From contig JBFMFR010000022.1 in NCBI GenBank assembly GCA_040752025.1, positions 1-64,000 on the forward strand: a stretch of 64,000 nt of DNA, given 5' to 3'. The notes below the pieces were generated by a model. The model was not told the origin of the DNA. It was given only the letters and a program-made list of their open reading frames with translations, and did no database searches. Positions 25,803 to 34,984 of the stretch are shown here, piece by piece. Position 1 is the stretch's first letter. Each line of letters starts with the position of its first letter. Source of the DNA: JBFMFR01 sp040752025 (GTDB lineage Bacteria; Chloroflexota; Anaerolineae; Anaerolineales; UBA4823). A program made the position numbers and the translations under genes.

Positions 25803-26462
25803 ATGAGCGACGATCTGTTTTGCCCCAAGCATGGACCTTATCCGGCTTCTGTAGGAACCTGTCCTTTCTGTGCCCGCGAGATGGGAGATCTGCCGCCTGC
25901 CCCTGCTCCACTGGGCCAGGATGACACGGCCGCGGGCCCTTGGGGTGACCAGTATTACTCAGATGATGACGAGACGATCCTGCCGGGCTCTGCCGGCCGC
26001 ATGGCTGGTGAGGGGGATGAAACCGAACTGCCACAAAAAGGGGGGCGCGCCCGGGTGGATGAGGATGTTACGCAATTGCCCGAGCGCCGCAGGCGCATCC
26101 TTGACTTCGATGAGGAAGATGATGATGTCGAGGCGACCGTCATCGAGCGGGAAGATACCTCGACAATGGGCTGGTTTATCGTCAAGCGCAGCCCGTACAT
26201 GCGCCGGGGGCACATGATGAAACTCCGTTCCGGGGAAATATTTGGACGCAACCCACGCAAAGCGGACATCATGCTTGATGATGAAAAAGTTTCCGGTTTG
26301 CACGCTCGCATTCAAATCAAAGATGGTCAGTTTGTGCTCATCGACCTGGGTTCGGCCAATGGAACCTGGGTCAACGGTGAAGAACTCGCCGGCCCTAAGG
26401 TATTGAAGCAGGATGATGAAATTAGGCTGGGCGATACGGTGATGGTGTTGAAGGTCCTGTAG
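25803..26462 (+). CDS. Soluble zinc-ribbon FHA protein with repeated threonine motifs
   Basis: 219 residues. The N-terminus has CPKHG and CPFCA, a zinc-ribbon pair. An acidic middle region (about 55-105) carries three similar motifs, DDETILP, GDETELP and DEDVTQLP, and a further EDTSTMG just before the FHA domain (about 140-219, with FGRNPRKADI, VSGLHA and ANGTWVNG). FHA proteins of the GarA/OdhI type are controlled by phosphorylation of an N-terminal threonine that binds their own FHA domain; the same logic is inferred here. No signal or membrane helix. GGAGG lies before the ATG. Confidence 0.85.
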   Translation: MSDDLFCPKHGPYPASVGTCPFCAREMGDLPPAPAPLGQDDTAAGPWGDQYYSDDDETILPGSAGRMAGEGDETELPQKGGRARVDEDVTQLPERRRRILDFDEEDDDVEATVIEREDTSTMGWFIVKRSPYMRRGHMMKLRSGEIFGRNPRKADIMLDDEKVSGLHARIQIKDGQFVLIDLGSANGTWVNGEELAGPKVLKQDDEIRLGDTVMVLKVL

Positions 26463-26495
26463 GGTTTAGCCCGGTCCCCTCGTGGCGCCGGGGTA

Positions 26496-28037
26496 ATGAT
26501 TGGCGGTGGTGTGCTAAAGCTTAATGGCAGCACAGATCGAGATGGGGTTTGGAGCGCCTGGATTGCGCAGGGCCTGGTCGCTCTGCTGTTGATGGCCCTG
26601 GCGCCTGCGCCCAATGGCTGGTTTCAGGCGTCCGGCACAGGCATCCAGGATACGAGAACGGTATTGGTGATCGATGTTTCGGGGAGCATGTCGTATCCCT
26701 GGCGAGGCAGCATCAAGCTGGATGCGGTCCGCTCGGCGGCGGATCAATTTCTGAACCTGTTCGAGAATTTGAGCCGCCAGGGAGGCGTTCACCGCATCGG
26801 CGTGGTGAGCTTTGCCGAGAGCGCTCATCTGGACCTGGCATTGACCACAGATTATAGGAGTGTGCAAGAGACCCTGGCCGGGCTGACCACGGCCAATGAC
26901 ACCAATTTATACGCGGCTCTGGAGACAGCCGTCAAGGCGGTAGCCGAGAACGCGCAGCCTGGCGAGGCGCGCAGCCTGGTGCTGGTCATCGATGGGCGCA
27001 CCAACAGCGGCCCGGGAACAGCCGAGATATTCAATGGCCCGCTGGCTGAAGCGGCGAAGCAGGGTGTTTGCATCTACACGATCGGCTTTGGCGAGCAGGC
27101 AGAGCTGGATGAAGAATTTCTGCGCCAGGCTGCGGCTGTTACCGGCTGTGGGGCGTATTCCTATGCCGGGGATGGCTTCGAGTTAGAGCTGGCTTTCATC
27201 AAAACCCATCACCAGATCAACGGCAACTTGCTGGCACAATTTACTGGTGATGTTCAGCCGGGAGAAACGCCTCCCACCAATCCGTTCAGTGTGCCTGACG
27301 GCCAGGGCGCTTTGGAGATCAGCTTGGCCTGGAGGGGTTCTTCGGCCAACCTGGTGCTACGGGATCCGGATGGCAATTTCTTCGATACGGAATCACCCAA
27401 TGTGGTTTCAAGGCGCTTTGCAGATCTTTACCATTTTTCAATCCAGGGGATCAAACCTGGCAACTGGCAGATCAGCATGTTTGCCGACCAGGCGCTTACC
27501 GGCGTGCAGCCGTACGAGATCATCATTTCTTCCCGGGCCGCGCCCGTGGCGCCTTCCCCGCTGCCGCCAACCGCCACGCCGACGGCGCTGCCATCCAGGC
27601 CGCCTGTGTCGAGTGGGGCGCAGGGTGGGATGGGCGGCCTGTTGATCGTCCCGCTGCTGGCATGCGCTGGGGCGGTTATGCTGATCTTTTTATTGCGCTC
27701 GCGCCGGAGAAAGCCATTCGGCGCCGTAGGCTCTACTTCCTCGGCCCAGGCGAATTTGCGCTTCCTCCAGGGGGGGCGCGCCGGGCAGGTCTGGCCGGTC
27801 GGCGCTGAGGCGTTGAGCATCGGCCAGGGACCGGCAAACCGGCTGCAGCTTTCCGACCCGGCGGCAGCACGCTTGCATGCTACCATCCGCTATGCCCAGG
27901 GAAGCTGGTTCTTGCAGGATCAGGGCAGCGGCGCAGGCACTTACGTGAACGGCCAGCCGATCACCGCAGTCGTTCTACGAGATGGCGATCGCATTCGCAT
28001 CGGTGGGACCGAGATGGTTTTTCGTATTGGCGGATGA
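26496..28037 (+). CDS. Transmembrane vWA protein with degenerate FHA domain
   Basis: 513 residues: an N-terminal hydrophobic signal (about 18-40), a vWA domain with DVSGSMS at Asp60, a beta-rich region, a Pro/Thr linker, a membrane helix (about 378-400) and an FHA-like domain (about 430-513). In that FHA domain the pThr-contacting Arg and Ser are replaced (IGQG, AAARLHA), so phospho-binding may be lost, although VNG is retained. It resembles the vWA-FHA protein at 21251 but lacks the Ig modules. The ATG at 26496 has only a weak ribosome-binding site. Confidence 0.82.
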   Translation: MIGGGVLKLNGSTDRDGVWSAWIAQGLVALLLMALAPAPNGWFQASGTGIQDTRTVLVIDVSGSMSYPWRGSIKLDAVRSAADQFLNLFENLSRQGGVHRIGVVSFAESAHLDLALTTDYRSVQETLAGLTTANDTNLYAALETAVKAVAENAQPGEARSLVLVIDGRTNSGPGTAEIFNGPLAEAAKQGVCIYTIGFGEQAELDEEFLRQAAAVTGCGAYSYAGDGFELELAFIKTHHQINGNLLAQFTGDVQPGETPPTNPFSVPDGQGALEISLAWRGSSANLVLRDPDGNFFDTESPNVVSRRFADLYHFSIQGIKPGNWQISMFADQALTGVQPYEIIISSRAAPVAPSPLPPTATPTALPSRPPVSSGAQGGMGGLLIVPLLACAGAVMLIFLLRSRRRKPFGAVGSTSSAQANLRFLQGGRAGQVWPVGAEALSIGQGPANRLQLSDPAAARLHATIRYAQGSWFLQDQGSGAGTYVNGQPITAVVLRDGDRIRIGGTEMVFRIGG

Positions 28038-28080
28038 GATGACATTGTGTTATTCTTATTAATGGAGGGATTGCAGTTGG

Positions 28081-28962
28081 ATGAAAAATAGCATGGCAGA
28101 TACCAGGAAGTGGCTTGTGCGTGCTGGGACGCTGCTAATCCTGCTGGGTTTTGTTTTACCTACGCTGACGGTCTCATGCACTGGAGCGCCAGACCTGCGC
28201 GAGTCGTTCAGCCTGGCGCAGGTGGCCACGCTACCCAAGGGTGGGATGCAAATTCTGCTCCTGGTTCCATTGGGCGCCATGATCACGCTGGTGCTGGCTT
28301 TACTGCCTTCCAGCCCGGGCCTGGCGGGCGTGTTGTTCTTCCTGGGGCAGGTGGCTGGCCTGGGGGTGGGCATTCTAAGCATCCTGATCAGCCTGCTGCC
28401 TTTTACCAGCCAGGTGCAGCAGCCTGGTTTGAACTATTCGCCAGAATTCGGTGTTTTCTTTCTGATCGCTGGTTATGGACTGTGCGCCGCTGGCCTGGCA
28501 TTGCAGACTCCGGAGCTGGTTGGCGCGCTTTCCAACGATGCCAGCCCGCCAGTTTATGTCCCAGAATCTTCTTATGCACCGCAGCCGGTTTACACACCTG
28601 CGCCTTATGCATCACAGCCACTGCCGCCTGCCATGGAGACGCCGGCCGAACCATTTCAAACGGCCAGGTTGAGCGGCACGGCTTACCTGCGCGTGGTACG
28701 CGGGCAGCTCAGCCAATCCTATATCCCATTGTCTGATAATTTTACGATTGGACGCAGCCACGGCAATCATTTACAATTACAGCAGCCCAGCGTCTCGCGG
28801 CAGCACGCCTGCTTGCGTTTAGCCCAAGGCGTTTGGTTCATTCAGGATCAAAACAGCCGCGCGGGCACTTTTGTCAATGGCCAGCGCGTCCCGGCCGCTC
28901 GTTTACAGCCCGGCGATCAGATCCAGATCGGGGACTGCGTTTTCGAGTTTAGCATGATGTAA
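28081..28962 (+). CDS. Four-helix membrane FHA protein
   Basis: 293 residues: four hydrophobic segments (about 13-31, 57-77, 80-105, 120-142), a Tyr/Pro/Ala-rich linker and a C-terminal FHA domain (about 210-293) with IGRSHGNHLQ, VSRQHA and FVNGQRV, keeping the phosphothreonine contacts. The FHA domain should face the cytoplasm. GGAGG lies about 13 bases before the ATG; a second ATG 12 bases on is a possible start. Confidence 0.82.
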   Translation: MKNSMADTRKWLVRAGTLLILLGFVLPTLTVSCTGAPDLRESFSLAQVATLPKGGMQILLLVPLGAMITLVLALLPSSPGLAGVLFFLGQVAGLGVGILSILISLLPFTSQVQQPGLNYSPEFGVFFLIAGYGLCAAGLALQTPELVGALSNDASPPVYVPESSYAPQPVYTPAPYASQPLPPAMETPAEPFQTARLSGTAYLRVVRGQLSQSYIPLSDNFTIGRSHGNHLQLQQPSVSRQHACLRLAQGVWFIQDQNSRAGTFVNGQRVPAARLQPGDQIQIGDCVFEFSMM

Positions 28963-28996
28963 TCATTTCATCAGATCATTACTGGAGGAATTCACA

Positions 28997-30490
28997 ATGG
29001 CAAACCTGATTGGAAAAGTTCTGAACGATCGCTTTCGTGTTGATTCTTACGTAGCGTCCGGCGGCATGAGTGTGGTCTACCGGGTCTGGGACCTGGAGCG
29101 CAATGTGCCATTGGCGATGAAGGTTCTGCACCTGGATCTGGCTGATGACCCTACGATTGTGAAGCGCTTTCAGCGCGAGGCACGCGCCCTGCAAAAGCTG
29201 GCCCACCCGCACATCGTGCCGTTTTACGGGCTTTACCAAACGGAAGATGTTACCTTCCTGGTGGAACAATACGTGGATGGGCCTTCACTCAAGCAGGTGC
29301 TGCGCCGGCAGCAGGGCGATCCGCTGCCTCCCAGCGAAGCGCTGATCTACCTGAAAGCGCTGTCTTCGGCCCTGGGCTACGCCCATACCAATGGTGTGGT
29401 GCACTGTGACGTCAAGCCTGGCAATGTGATGATCGATCGCGGTGGCAATATTTACTTGACCGATTTCGGCGTGGCGCGCCATGCTGAAAGCACCACCACG
29501 ACCCTGGGAATGGCAGGAACGCCGGCTTACATGGCTCCTGAGCAAATCCGTGGTGACCCGGTGACGGCATCCACGGATGTTTACGCATTGGGCGTGTTGT
29601 TCTTCGAATTGCTGACCGGCCAACGCCCCTTTGCGGGCACCGACAGCAGCAGCTCGGATAATTCCAGCGCCACCGCGGCGGAGCGCGTGCGCCTGGCGCA
29701 CCTGACCCAATCACCGCCCGACCCGCGCGAGCTGTGGCCGGATGTCCCCGAGGGGCTGGCCCTGGTGGCGCTGAAGGCGCTGGCGAAGAACCCGGCGGAG
29801 CGCTATCAAAGCATGTCGGATATGATGAACGCTGCCTGCGCGGCTATGCAGGTTGCTGCAGGTGATATCCCGGACCGGGTTGAGCCGCCGAACATCGAGT
29901 TGGTGGATACAATGGAGGCTCCGCCGGTGGTAGAAGCCGGTGCGATCGCGCCGCGCAAGCCGAACTGGACCTGGATTGGGATCGGGGTGGTCGGGTTGCT
30001 GATCCTGTTGTGCGGTGGTGTCTTCCTGGGTGTAACAGCGCCCAAGTACATCATGGGCCTGATCGCTTCCCCTACACCTACGGCTACGAATACATCCACG
30101 CCGACCAACACCTTGCCGCCCACGCTGACATCCACAGCCACGCTTATCCCAACCAATACACTGCCGCCTCCCCCGACCAGCCCGCCTACTCTGGCGCCTA
30201 CGGATACGCTGGAGCCATCGCCTACGCCGGTCCCTTCGGATACGCCTGTGCCTGTACCCGTGGACCTTCACATCAAAATTCGAAACAGGACAGGGGTCGC
30301 GGTCAATATCTCTCTGGATGGTAAATTCGTAGGTATGATTGCGGCAAATATGTATGGCATCTATCCGATTCGCAGTCTGAGGTCATACGAGCTTACCTGG
30401 TGTGATATCGATAAACAGGGCCGATCGAAGAACTGCCGGTCGAAAACAATCAATGTCACTCAAAATGACCAGGAGTTTACAGTACCATAG
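28997..30490 (+). CDS. Transmembrane Ser/Thr protein kinase
   Basis: 497 residues. The kinase domain (about 12-275) has a glycine loop ASGGMSVVYR, AMKVL, the catalytic loop HCDVKPGN, TDFGVA and APEQI. The usual Arg of the HRD motif is Cys, so it belongs to the non-RD class and may not need activation-loop phosphorylation. One helix (about 322-345) leads to a Thr/Pro-rich outside stalk and a small C-terminal domain with two Cys. This is the PknB layout with a different sensor. It is expected to phosphorylate the FHA and vWA-FHA partners, opposed by the PP2C. GGAGGAAT precedes the ATG. Confidence 0.9.
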   Translation: MANLIGKVLNDRFRVDSYVASGGMSVVYRVWDLERNVPLAMKVLHLDLADDPTIVKRFQREARALQKLAHPHIVPFYGLYQTEDVTFLVEQYVDGPSLKQVLRRQQGDPLPPSEALIYLKALSSALGYAHTNGVVHCDVKPGNVMIDRGGNIYLTDFGVARHAESTTTTLGMAGTPAYMAPEQIRGDPVTASTDVYALGVLFFELLTGQRPFAGTDSSSSDNSSATAAERVRLAHLTQSPPDPRELWPDVPEGLALVALKALAKNPAERYQSMSDMMNAACAAMQVAAGDIPDRVEPPNIELVDTMEAPPVVEAGAIAPRKPNWTWIGIGVVGLLILLCGGVFLGVTAPKYIMGLIASPTPTATNTSTPTNTLPPTLTSTATLIPTNTLPPPPTSPPTLAPTDTLEPSPTPVPSDTPVPVPVDLHIKIRNRTGVAVNISLDGKFVGMIAANMYGIYPIRSLRSYELTWCDIDKQGRSKNCRSKTINVTQNDQEFTVP

Positions 30491-30567
30491 GTATGTTGGT
30501 TGAATTACCGGGCAGAGGCCCGTTCCTACAAATCTGTTCGCTTGGATTCGATAAGAGGTAGACCAGA

Positions 30568-32340
30568 ATGAGTCAGCATGTGGAAAGTTATTTGCTTCGC
30601 TTGGGCGAACAGGTACCGGCGTTCTCATTGGCTGCGAGCCGCTGGGTTCGTTTTATCTTAGCGGTATCGATCGCCTGTGCGGGCTTGTTGGTCGACACGC
30701 ACCCTGCTTATGCTGACACGCGCTTGAAAGTCACGGTCACGGATTGTGACCAGGGTACGCCGTTGATCGGCGCCCTGGTGCAGGTAACCTATAAATCCGG
30801 CAGTGATACGGAAACGAAAAAGGCCAAGACCGATGGCAGCGGCGTAGCGACGATTTCCATTCCAAGCAGCGTTGTGGTGATGTGGGGCGTTGTAACTGGT
30901 ACCAACGTATCTGTCCAGGCCTCAATGCGAGGTTACGAGACGAAGAAAACGAACGTGAGGTTCTCCAGTTCGAGCACACAGAAGGTGAAGATGTGTTTGA
31001 AAGCGCTGGCCACGCCTACGCCGCTCCCCACAAAAACCAAGCCGCCTACCGAGCCTCCGAAACCGGTCTCGCCGCCCATCGTGGCGCGGCCCACGGCCAG
31101 CCCAACGCCCGATCCTTTGCAGCCTCATTCCCGGTGCCTGGCTTATTTGTGCAACCGGCTGGGCAGCGCCGCTTCCGGTTGGGATGTGGAGAGAATGTTG
31201 GCGAGGGTAAACACGATCTTGGCAAGCTGCCGCTCGACGGGAGACTGCGTGAAGGACGGGGTTGTGGTGGAAGCGGTCAATACCCTGGCCCGGGAGTTGA
31301 TCAAGCTGGTGGGGTACAGCGCATTGGACGCGGTATACCAGTTGCTGGCAAGTCCGGGCGGGACAGGGGAGTGTGCTTCGCTTTCAGCCTATAATTGGGA
31401 ACTGGTCAGGCAGTTGGTGATCTCGGGTTTGAACCAGACCGCCACCGCAGTTTATTCTCCGGCAGGTGTGCTGATCAGAGATGAAAAGGGCCGCCGCAGC
31501 GGCTTTCTCCCAGACGGGTCGATTGTGGAGGAGATTCCTGACTCGCGGGCGATCCTCTCTGAGGGTGTGAAATATGTGTTTGTCCCATCGGCAGCGGTCT
31601 CGGGAGTCGGCTTGAAAGGTACAGGACAGGGTTACGTTAAGCTGGACGTACTGAACAGCACCGGGGCGATTGTCAAAGATCTTACTTTTGATAATTTCTA
31701 CGTAACCGAGAAAAGCAACGGCGACCTGAACCTGGCTGCACCTGCGCCAGCCCTCGAGCTTGACCGGGATGGGAACGGCAATACGCAGGTGATTTCACCG
31801 TCAAATTACACCGAGTGGCAGACTCAGAGTATGTTCCCGGTAACGCCTACGCTGCCGCCTTCACCCACTGCGGCGCGCCTGCCGGCACAAACGGATGGGG
31901 ATGGCGCGGGTATGGTGGTGATCATCCTGGCGCTGGCGCTGGGGGGTGTGGGCCTGTGGGTAATGAGCTCGCGCCGCCGCCTTTCACCCAGGCCGGCGGT
32001 CGCTGGCACGCTGCCAGGGCGCGCGGGCGCTACGCCATCACAGGCCGGGGCGATGTCTGCTCGCCTGATCGGAATGAGTGGAGTGGGCGCCGGGCGGGGC
32101 CTGGTGCTGGGCGTGCAGCCCACTGTGATCGGGCGCAGCTCGGCGTGCGACCTGGTTTTGCCCGACGCGACGGCCTCCAGGCAGCACGCCCGGATCGTGT
32201 TCGCGCAGGGAGGCTGGTACATCCAGGATATGGGCAGCAAGGCAGGTATCCGGGTGAACGGCCGGCCGGTTCAGGCAGTGCGCCTGAACTATGGCGACCA
32301 GATCCAGATCGGCTCTTCGATTTTCCGCTTCCAGCCCTAA
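30568..32340 (+). CDS. Transmembrane FHA protein with extracellular Ig/CnaB-like domain
   Basis: 590 residues: an N-terminal hydrophobic signal (about 24-48), a beta-sandwich-like domain beginning LKVTVTDCDQGTPLIGALVQV that looks like a CnaB or carboxypeptidase-regulatory fold, a Pro/Thr linker, a larger unrecognised domain with several Cys, a membrane helix (about 448-470) and an FHA domain (about 505-590: VIGRSSACDLV, ASRQHA, VNGRPV). It ends the cluster and is followed by a terminator. The outside domain could bind a peptide or wall component; this is inference. Confidence 0.82.
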   Translation: MSQHVESYLLRLGEQVPAFSLAASRWVRFILAVSIACAGLLVDTHPAYADTRLKVTVTDCDQGTPLIGALVQVTYKSGSDTETKKAKTDGSGVATISIPSSVVVMWGVVTGTNVSVQASMRGYETKKTNVRFSSSSTQKVKMCLKALATPTPLPTKTKPPTEPPKPVSPPIVARPTASPTPDPLQPHSRCLAYLCNRLGSAASGWDVERMLARVNTILASCRSTGDCVKDGVVVEAVNTLARELIKLVGYSALDAVYQLLASPGGTGECASLSAYNWELVRQLVISGLNQTATAVYSPAGVLIRDEKGRRSGFLPDGSIVEEIPDSRAILSEGVKYVFVPSAAVSGVGLKGTGQGYVKLDVLNSTGAIVKDLTFDNFYVTEKSNGDLNLAAPAPALELDRDGNGNTQVISPSNYTEWQTQSMFPVTPTLPPSPTAARLPAQTDGDGAGMVVIILALALGGVGLWVMSSRRRLSPRPAVAGTLPGRAGATPSQAGAMSARLIGMSGVGAGRGLVLGVQPTVIGRSSACDLVLPDATASRQHARIVFAQGGWYIQDMGSKAGIRVNGRPVQAVRLNYGDQIQIGSSIFRFQP

Positions 32341-32363
32341 AGCGCAAGGGTATTGCAAGGGAT

Positions 32364-32401
32364 GGGCTGCCGGAGAACAGTTTCGGGTTTTCGGGCAGCC
32401 C
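32364..32401. terminator. Terminator between the FHA cluster and the TPR hydrolase gene
   Basis: GGGCTGCC (32364-32371) pairs with GGCAGCCC (32394-32401) around a 22-base loop and is followed by TTATT on the plus strand. It sits between convergent genes and abuts the stop codon of the minus-strand gene. Confidence 0.6.
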
Positions 32402-34921
32402 TTATTGAATGATTTCGATTGAATCGACCACTGGGTAGAACACGTTCTCCAGCAGAGCCTGGCGCTCACTCCCATCGCTGAGTAAGAGCACCTGGATGGT
32501 GCGGTTGCCTACGGATGCCATCGCCAGGTCTACAGGGCTGCCGTGGAAGCTGGAAGTATAGAGATTCCAGCTAAAATTCTTGGAACGGTAGGTGTTCTCT
32601 TTGACGGGCTCTTTATCCAGTCCGGCACCCGCAAAGCGCTCTGTGAGCCACTGCAGCCATATTCCCTGGTTGGTATAAGCTACCTGGATGCCCAATTGGG
32701 TGATATCCAAAATGTTCGCGCCACGGAGATAGTAACCGGCGCCAACGTCTTTCCAACTCTCAGGCACCAGGCCCGCCAGGTGGAAGTCGCGGTTGGTGAA
32801 AGTCGTCAGAAGGATAGGTTCTTCACCGGTGTAAGGCGAGTAGAAAGGATGCGGCTGCATCGTCCCCAGGCAGGATGAATCTGGTTTGACAGTGGGATGA
32901 TCCAGGAAAGCTAAGGCGACCTGGCGCGGGCAGGCCCCATAAGTGCTCATGCTGGGCGTATGGCCCATGCGCTTGAATTCGAAAAAATAGCTGTTGCTCA
33001 GAGTCTGGGCGGCTTGTTTGCCAAACCAGACCGGTGTGCTGGGATCGTATTCCCCTGCCAGGATCAGAGTGGGCAAATCACTGACTAGCGCCTGGCTCTG
33101 GTATGGGTCGTAGGGCGCTGCGCCCCAGGTTTCGCAGATATCGAATTGGGCCTGCCCACTGCCGTAGACAGCGGATAGAGCAAAGGCCTGGGTCTTGGGG
33201 AATTTGGCGAAGTCGGCTTCTAACTCTTCAGGAGTGGTTGCATAAACCTGTTCGTGGCAGTTGATCGACATCATCGCGCCCAGGCTGAGGGTGCTGTAAG
33301 AGGTTTCCTGGTTGGAATAGCTGATGCGAAAATAATCGTAGTTTCCTGAGTGGATGTCGTAGATTGCTTTTGGAAGAACGGGAATCACCTCTGACGAGAA
33401 CAAGCCCCAGAAGATCGAGTTCATCAATCCATCGCCGTTAACAGTGATCGTCATCGGCTGTTGGCTGATGGCGTTGGTCACTTCGAAAGTGGCCGGCGTG
33501 GTGTTGAACTGCTCGAACATTTCGTAGAAAACGGTCTCAAGCCCAGGATAGGCGGCATTGCATGCCTGGTCAAGAGCGCAGCCCTGGAACAGCGTATTCA
33601 AGGCATTGTCGGCCTTGGCCGCGGTGGCGTTGTAGAGCTTGGCATCCAGGGGCACCGTGGAGTCCAGCACGGCCGCGTGCACGATTTGGGGATAATCGCG
33701 CATCACGGTCAGCGCCAGGCGTGTGCCATAGGATGCTCCATACAAGTCGGCTTGCGAATAACCCAGGGCGGTCAGGATGTCTTTTACGTCGGCTGCGCTG
33801 GCGCTGGTGGTGTAAGCTCCCAGGTTGGTTCCCATCAGGACCAGGCGATCGCGGCAGGTGATCAGGGCTTGCTTGTAACCCTCGAGTTGATCCGCATCCG
33901 AAAGCGTGCTGAGTTGATATTGCAGGTACAGGGTCTTCAACTCGGGGCAGTCTAGAGACGGATTGGCGGCGCCCATGCCGCGCTGGTCGAAAATGATCAC
34001 ATTGCGCTTTTCCAGGAGCGGTACGATGAAATTGTCGTAGGCATAATTCGCCATCGACTGGATGGCTTCCTGCCCTGGCCCGCCCTGCAGATAGATCACG
34101 GGAGCTGTTTCGGGCGTGGCGTTCTTGCTATGGTAGATGGCGACTGGCAGACGGATCGTGCGCGCCAGATTGCCGTCGCGATCCTCCGGAACGATGACTG
34201 TACCGCATTCCACCTGCGCTCCAGAGGGGATACGGAAGTTGCAAGCGGCAGATTCGAAACGGGCGGTGTAAGTGCGCCGCGTGGTGGTTGGCGTTGGCGT
34301 GGGGGGAACCTTCGTGGGTGTGGGTGTTGCTGTGGCGGCTGGAGCCGGGGTGCTGGTGGGCAGCTTCACGTTGGATATGGCCGCAGGCATTCCGGCAGGA
34401 TTCTTGATGATGAGTACGTAGCCCAGGTAAAGGGCGCCTGCCAGGCCCAGGAGCAATACAATAACCAAGCCTCCCCACATCAAGATAGGGTTGGGTGAAC
34501 GCCGCGCAGTTTTTTTTCTATGGACGCCAGCGGGTCTCGCTGCTTTGGATGGTTTGCCCTTTGGTGTCGGGAGGCTTTCTGGCCCGCCAGGCTGGACGGG
34601 CGGCACTGCTTGCATCTTCGGTGGAACGGGTACCTGCGGGCCGGCTGGCGTGACATTGATATCCTCCGGCAAAGCAGACAGGGCTTCCAGTTTCTTGCGG
34701 GCTTTTTCGTGAGCGGGATTGATACGCAGCGCCTGGCTGAAGGCGTAGATTTGCTGATCGAGTTCGTCTACAGCAAAGCCCAGCATATACCAGGCCTGCT
34801 CGTTGCGAGGATCCTGCTTGATGATTTGTCTCAACAGCGCTCGCGCTTCCTGGCGATTTCCGGAGCGCAGCAAATTTGCGGCCTGTTGGAGGGCACTTTG
34901 GGGTGAGGCATCCATAGGCAT
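32402..34921 (-). CDS. Membrane alpha/beta hydrolase with N-terminal TPR (tripeptidyl-aminopeptidase-like)
   Basis: 839 residues: TPR-like helices (about 5-95, LLRSGNRQEARALLRQIIKQ), a Lys/Arg-rich stretch, a membrane helix (about 147-170), a Thr/Pro linker and an exported alpha/beta hydrolase of the TAP type, with YLQGGPGQEA, the nucleophile GASYGTRLAL, an Asp in GEYDPSTP and a His in RMGHTPSM. The TAP-like C-terminal part is present, followed by an extra domain of about 170 residues. It probably cleaves short peptides outside the cell, while the TPR stays inside. No clear ribosome-binding site; ATG codons at 34921 and 34915 are both possible. Confidence 0.83.
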   Translation of the reverse strand: MPMDASPQSALQQAANLLRSGNRQEARALLRQIIKQDPRNEQAWYMLGFAVDELDQQIYAFSQALRINPAHEKARKKLEALSALPEDINVTPAGPQVPVPPKMQAVPPVQPGGPESLPTPKGKPSKAARPAGVHRKKTARRSPNPILMWGGLVIVLLLGLAGALYLGYVLIIKNPAGMPAAISNVKLPTSTPAPAATATPTPTKVPPTPTPTTTRRTYTARFESAACNFRIPSGAQVECGTVIVPEDRDGNLARTIRLPVAIYHSKNATPETAPVIYLQGGPGQEAIQSMANYAYDNFIVPLLEKRNVIIFDQRGMGAANPSLDCPELKTLYLQYQLSTLSDADQLEGYKQALITCRDRLVLMGTNLGAYTTSASAADVKDILTALGYSQADLYGASYGTRLALTVMRDYPQIVHAAVLDSTVPLDAKLYNATAAKADNALNTLFQGCALDQACNAAYPGLETVFYEMFEQFNTTPATFEVTNAISQQPMTITVNGDGLMNSIFWGLFSSEVIPVLPKAIYDIHSGNYDYFRISYSNQETSYSTLSLGAMMSINCHEQVYATTPEELEADFAKFPKTQAFALSAVYGSGQAQFDICETWGAAPYDPYQSQALVSDLPTLILAGEYDPSTPVWFGKQAAQTLSNSYFFEFKRMGHTPSMSTYGACPRQVALAFLDHPTVKPDSSCLGTMQPHPFYSPYTGEEPILLTTFTNRDFHLAGLVPESWKDVGAGYYLRGANILDITQLGIQVAYTNQGIWLQWLTERFAGAGLDKEPVKENTYRSKNFSWNLYTSSFHGSPVDLAMASVGNRTIQVLLLSDGSERQALLENVFYPVVDSIEIIQ

Positions 34922-34984
34922 CTGGCTTGAACAGCGATTTGAAATGGTCGGTACGATCCGGTTGGGCCAGGAAACCCAGCTTCG

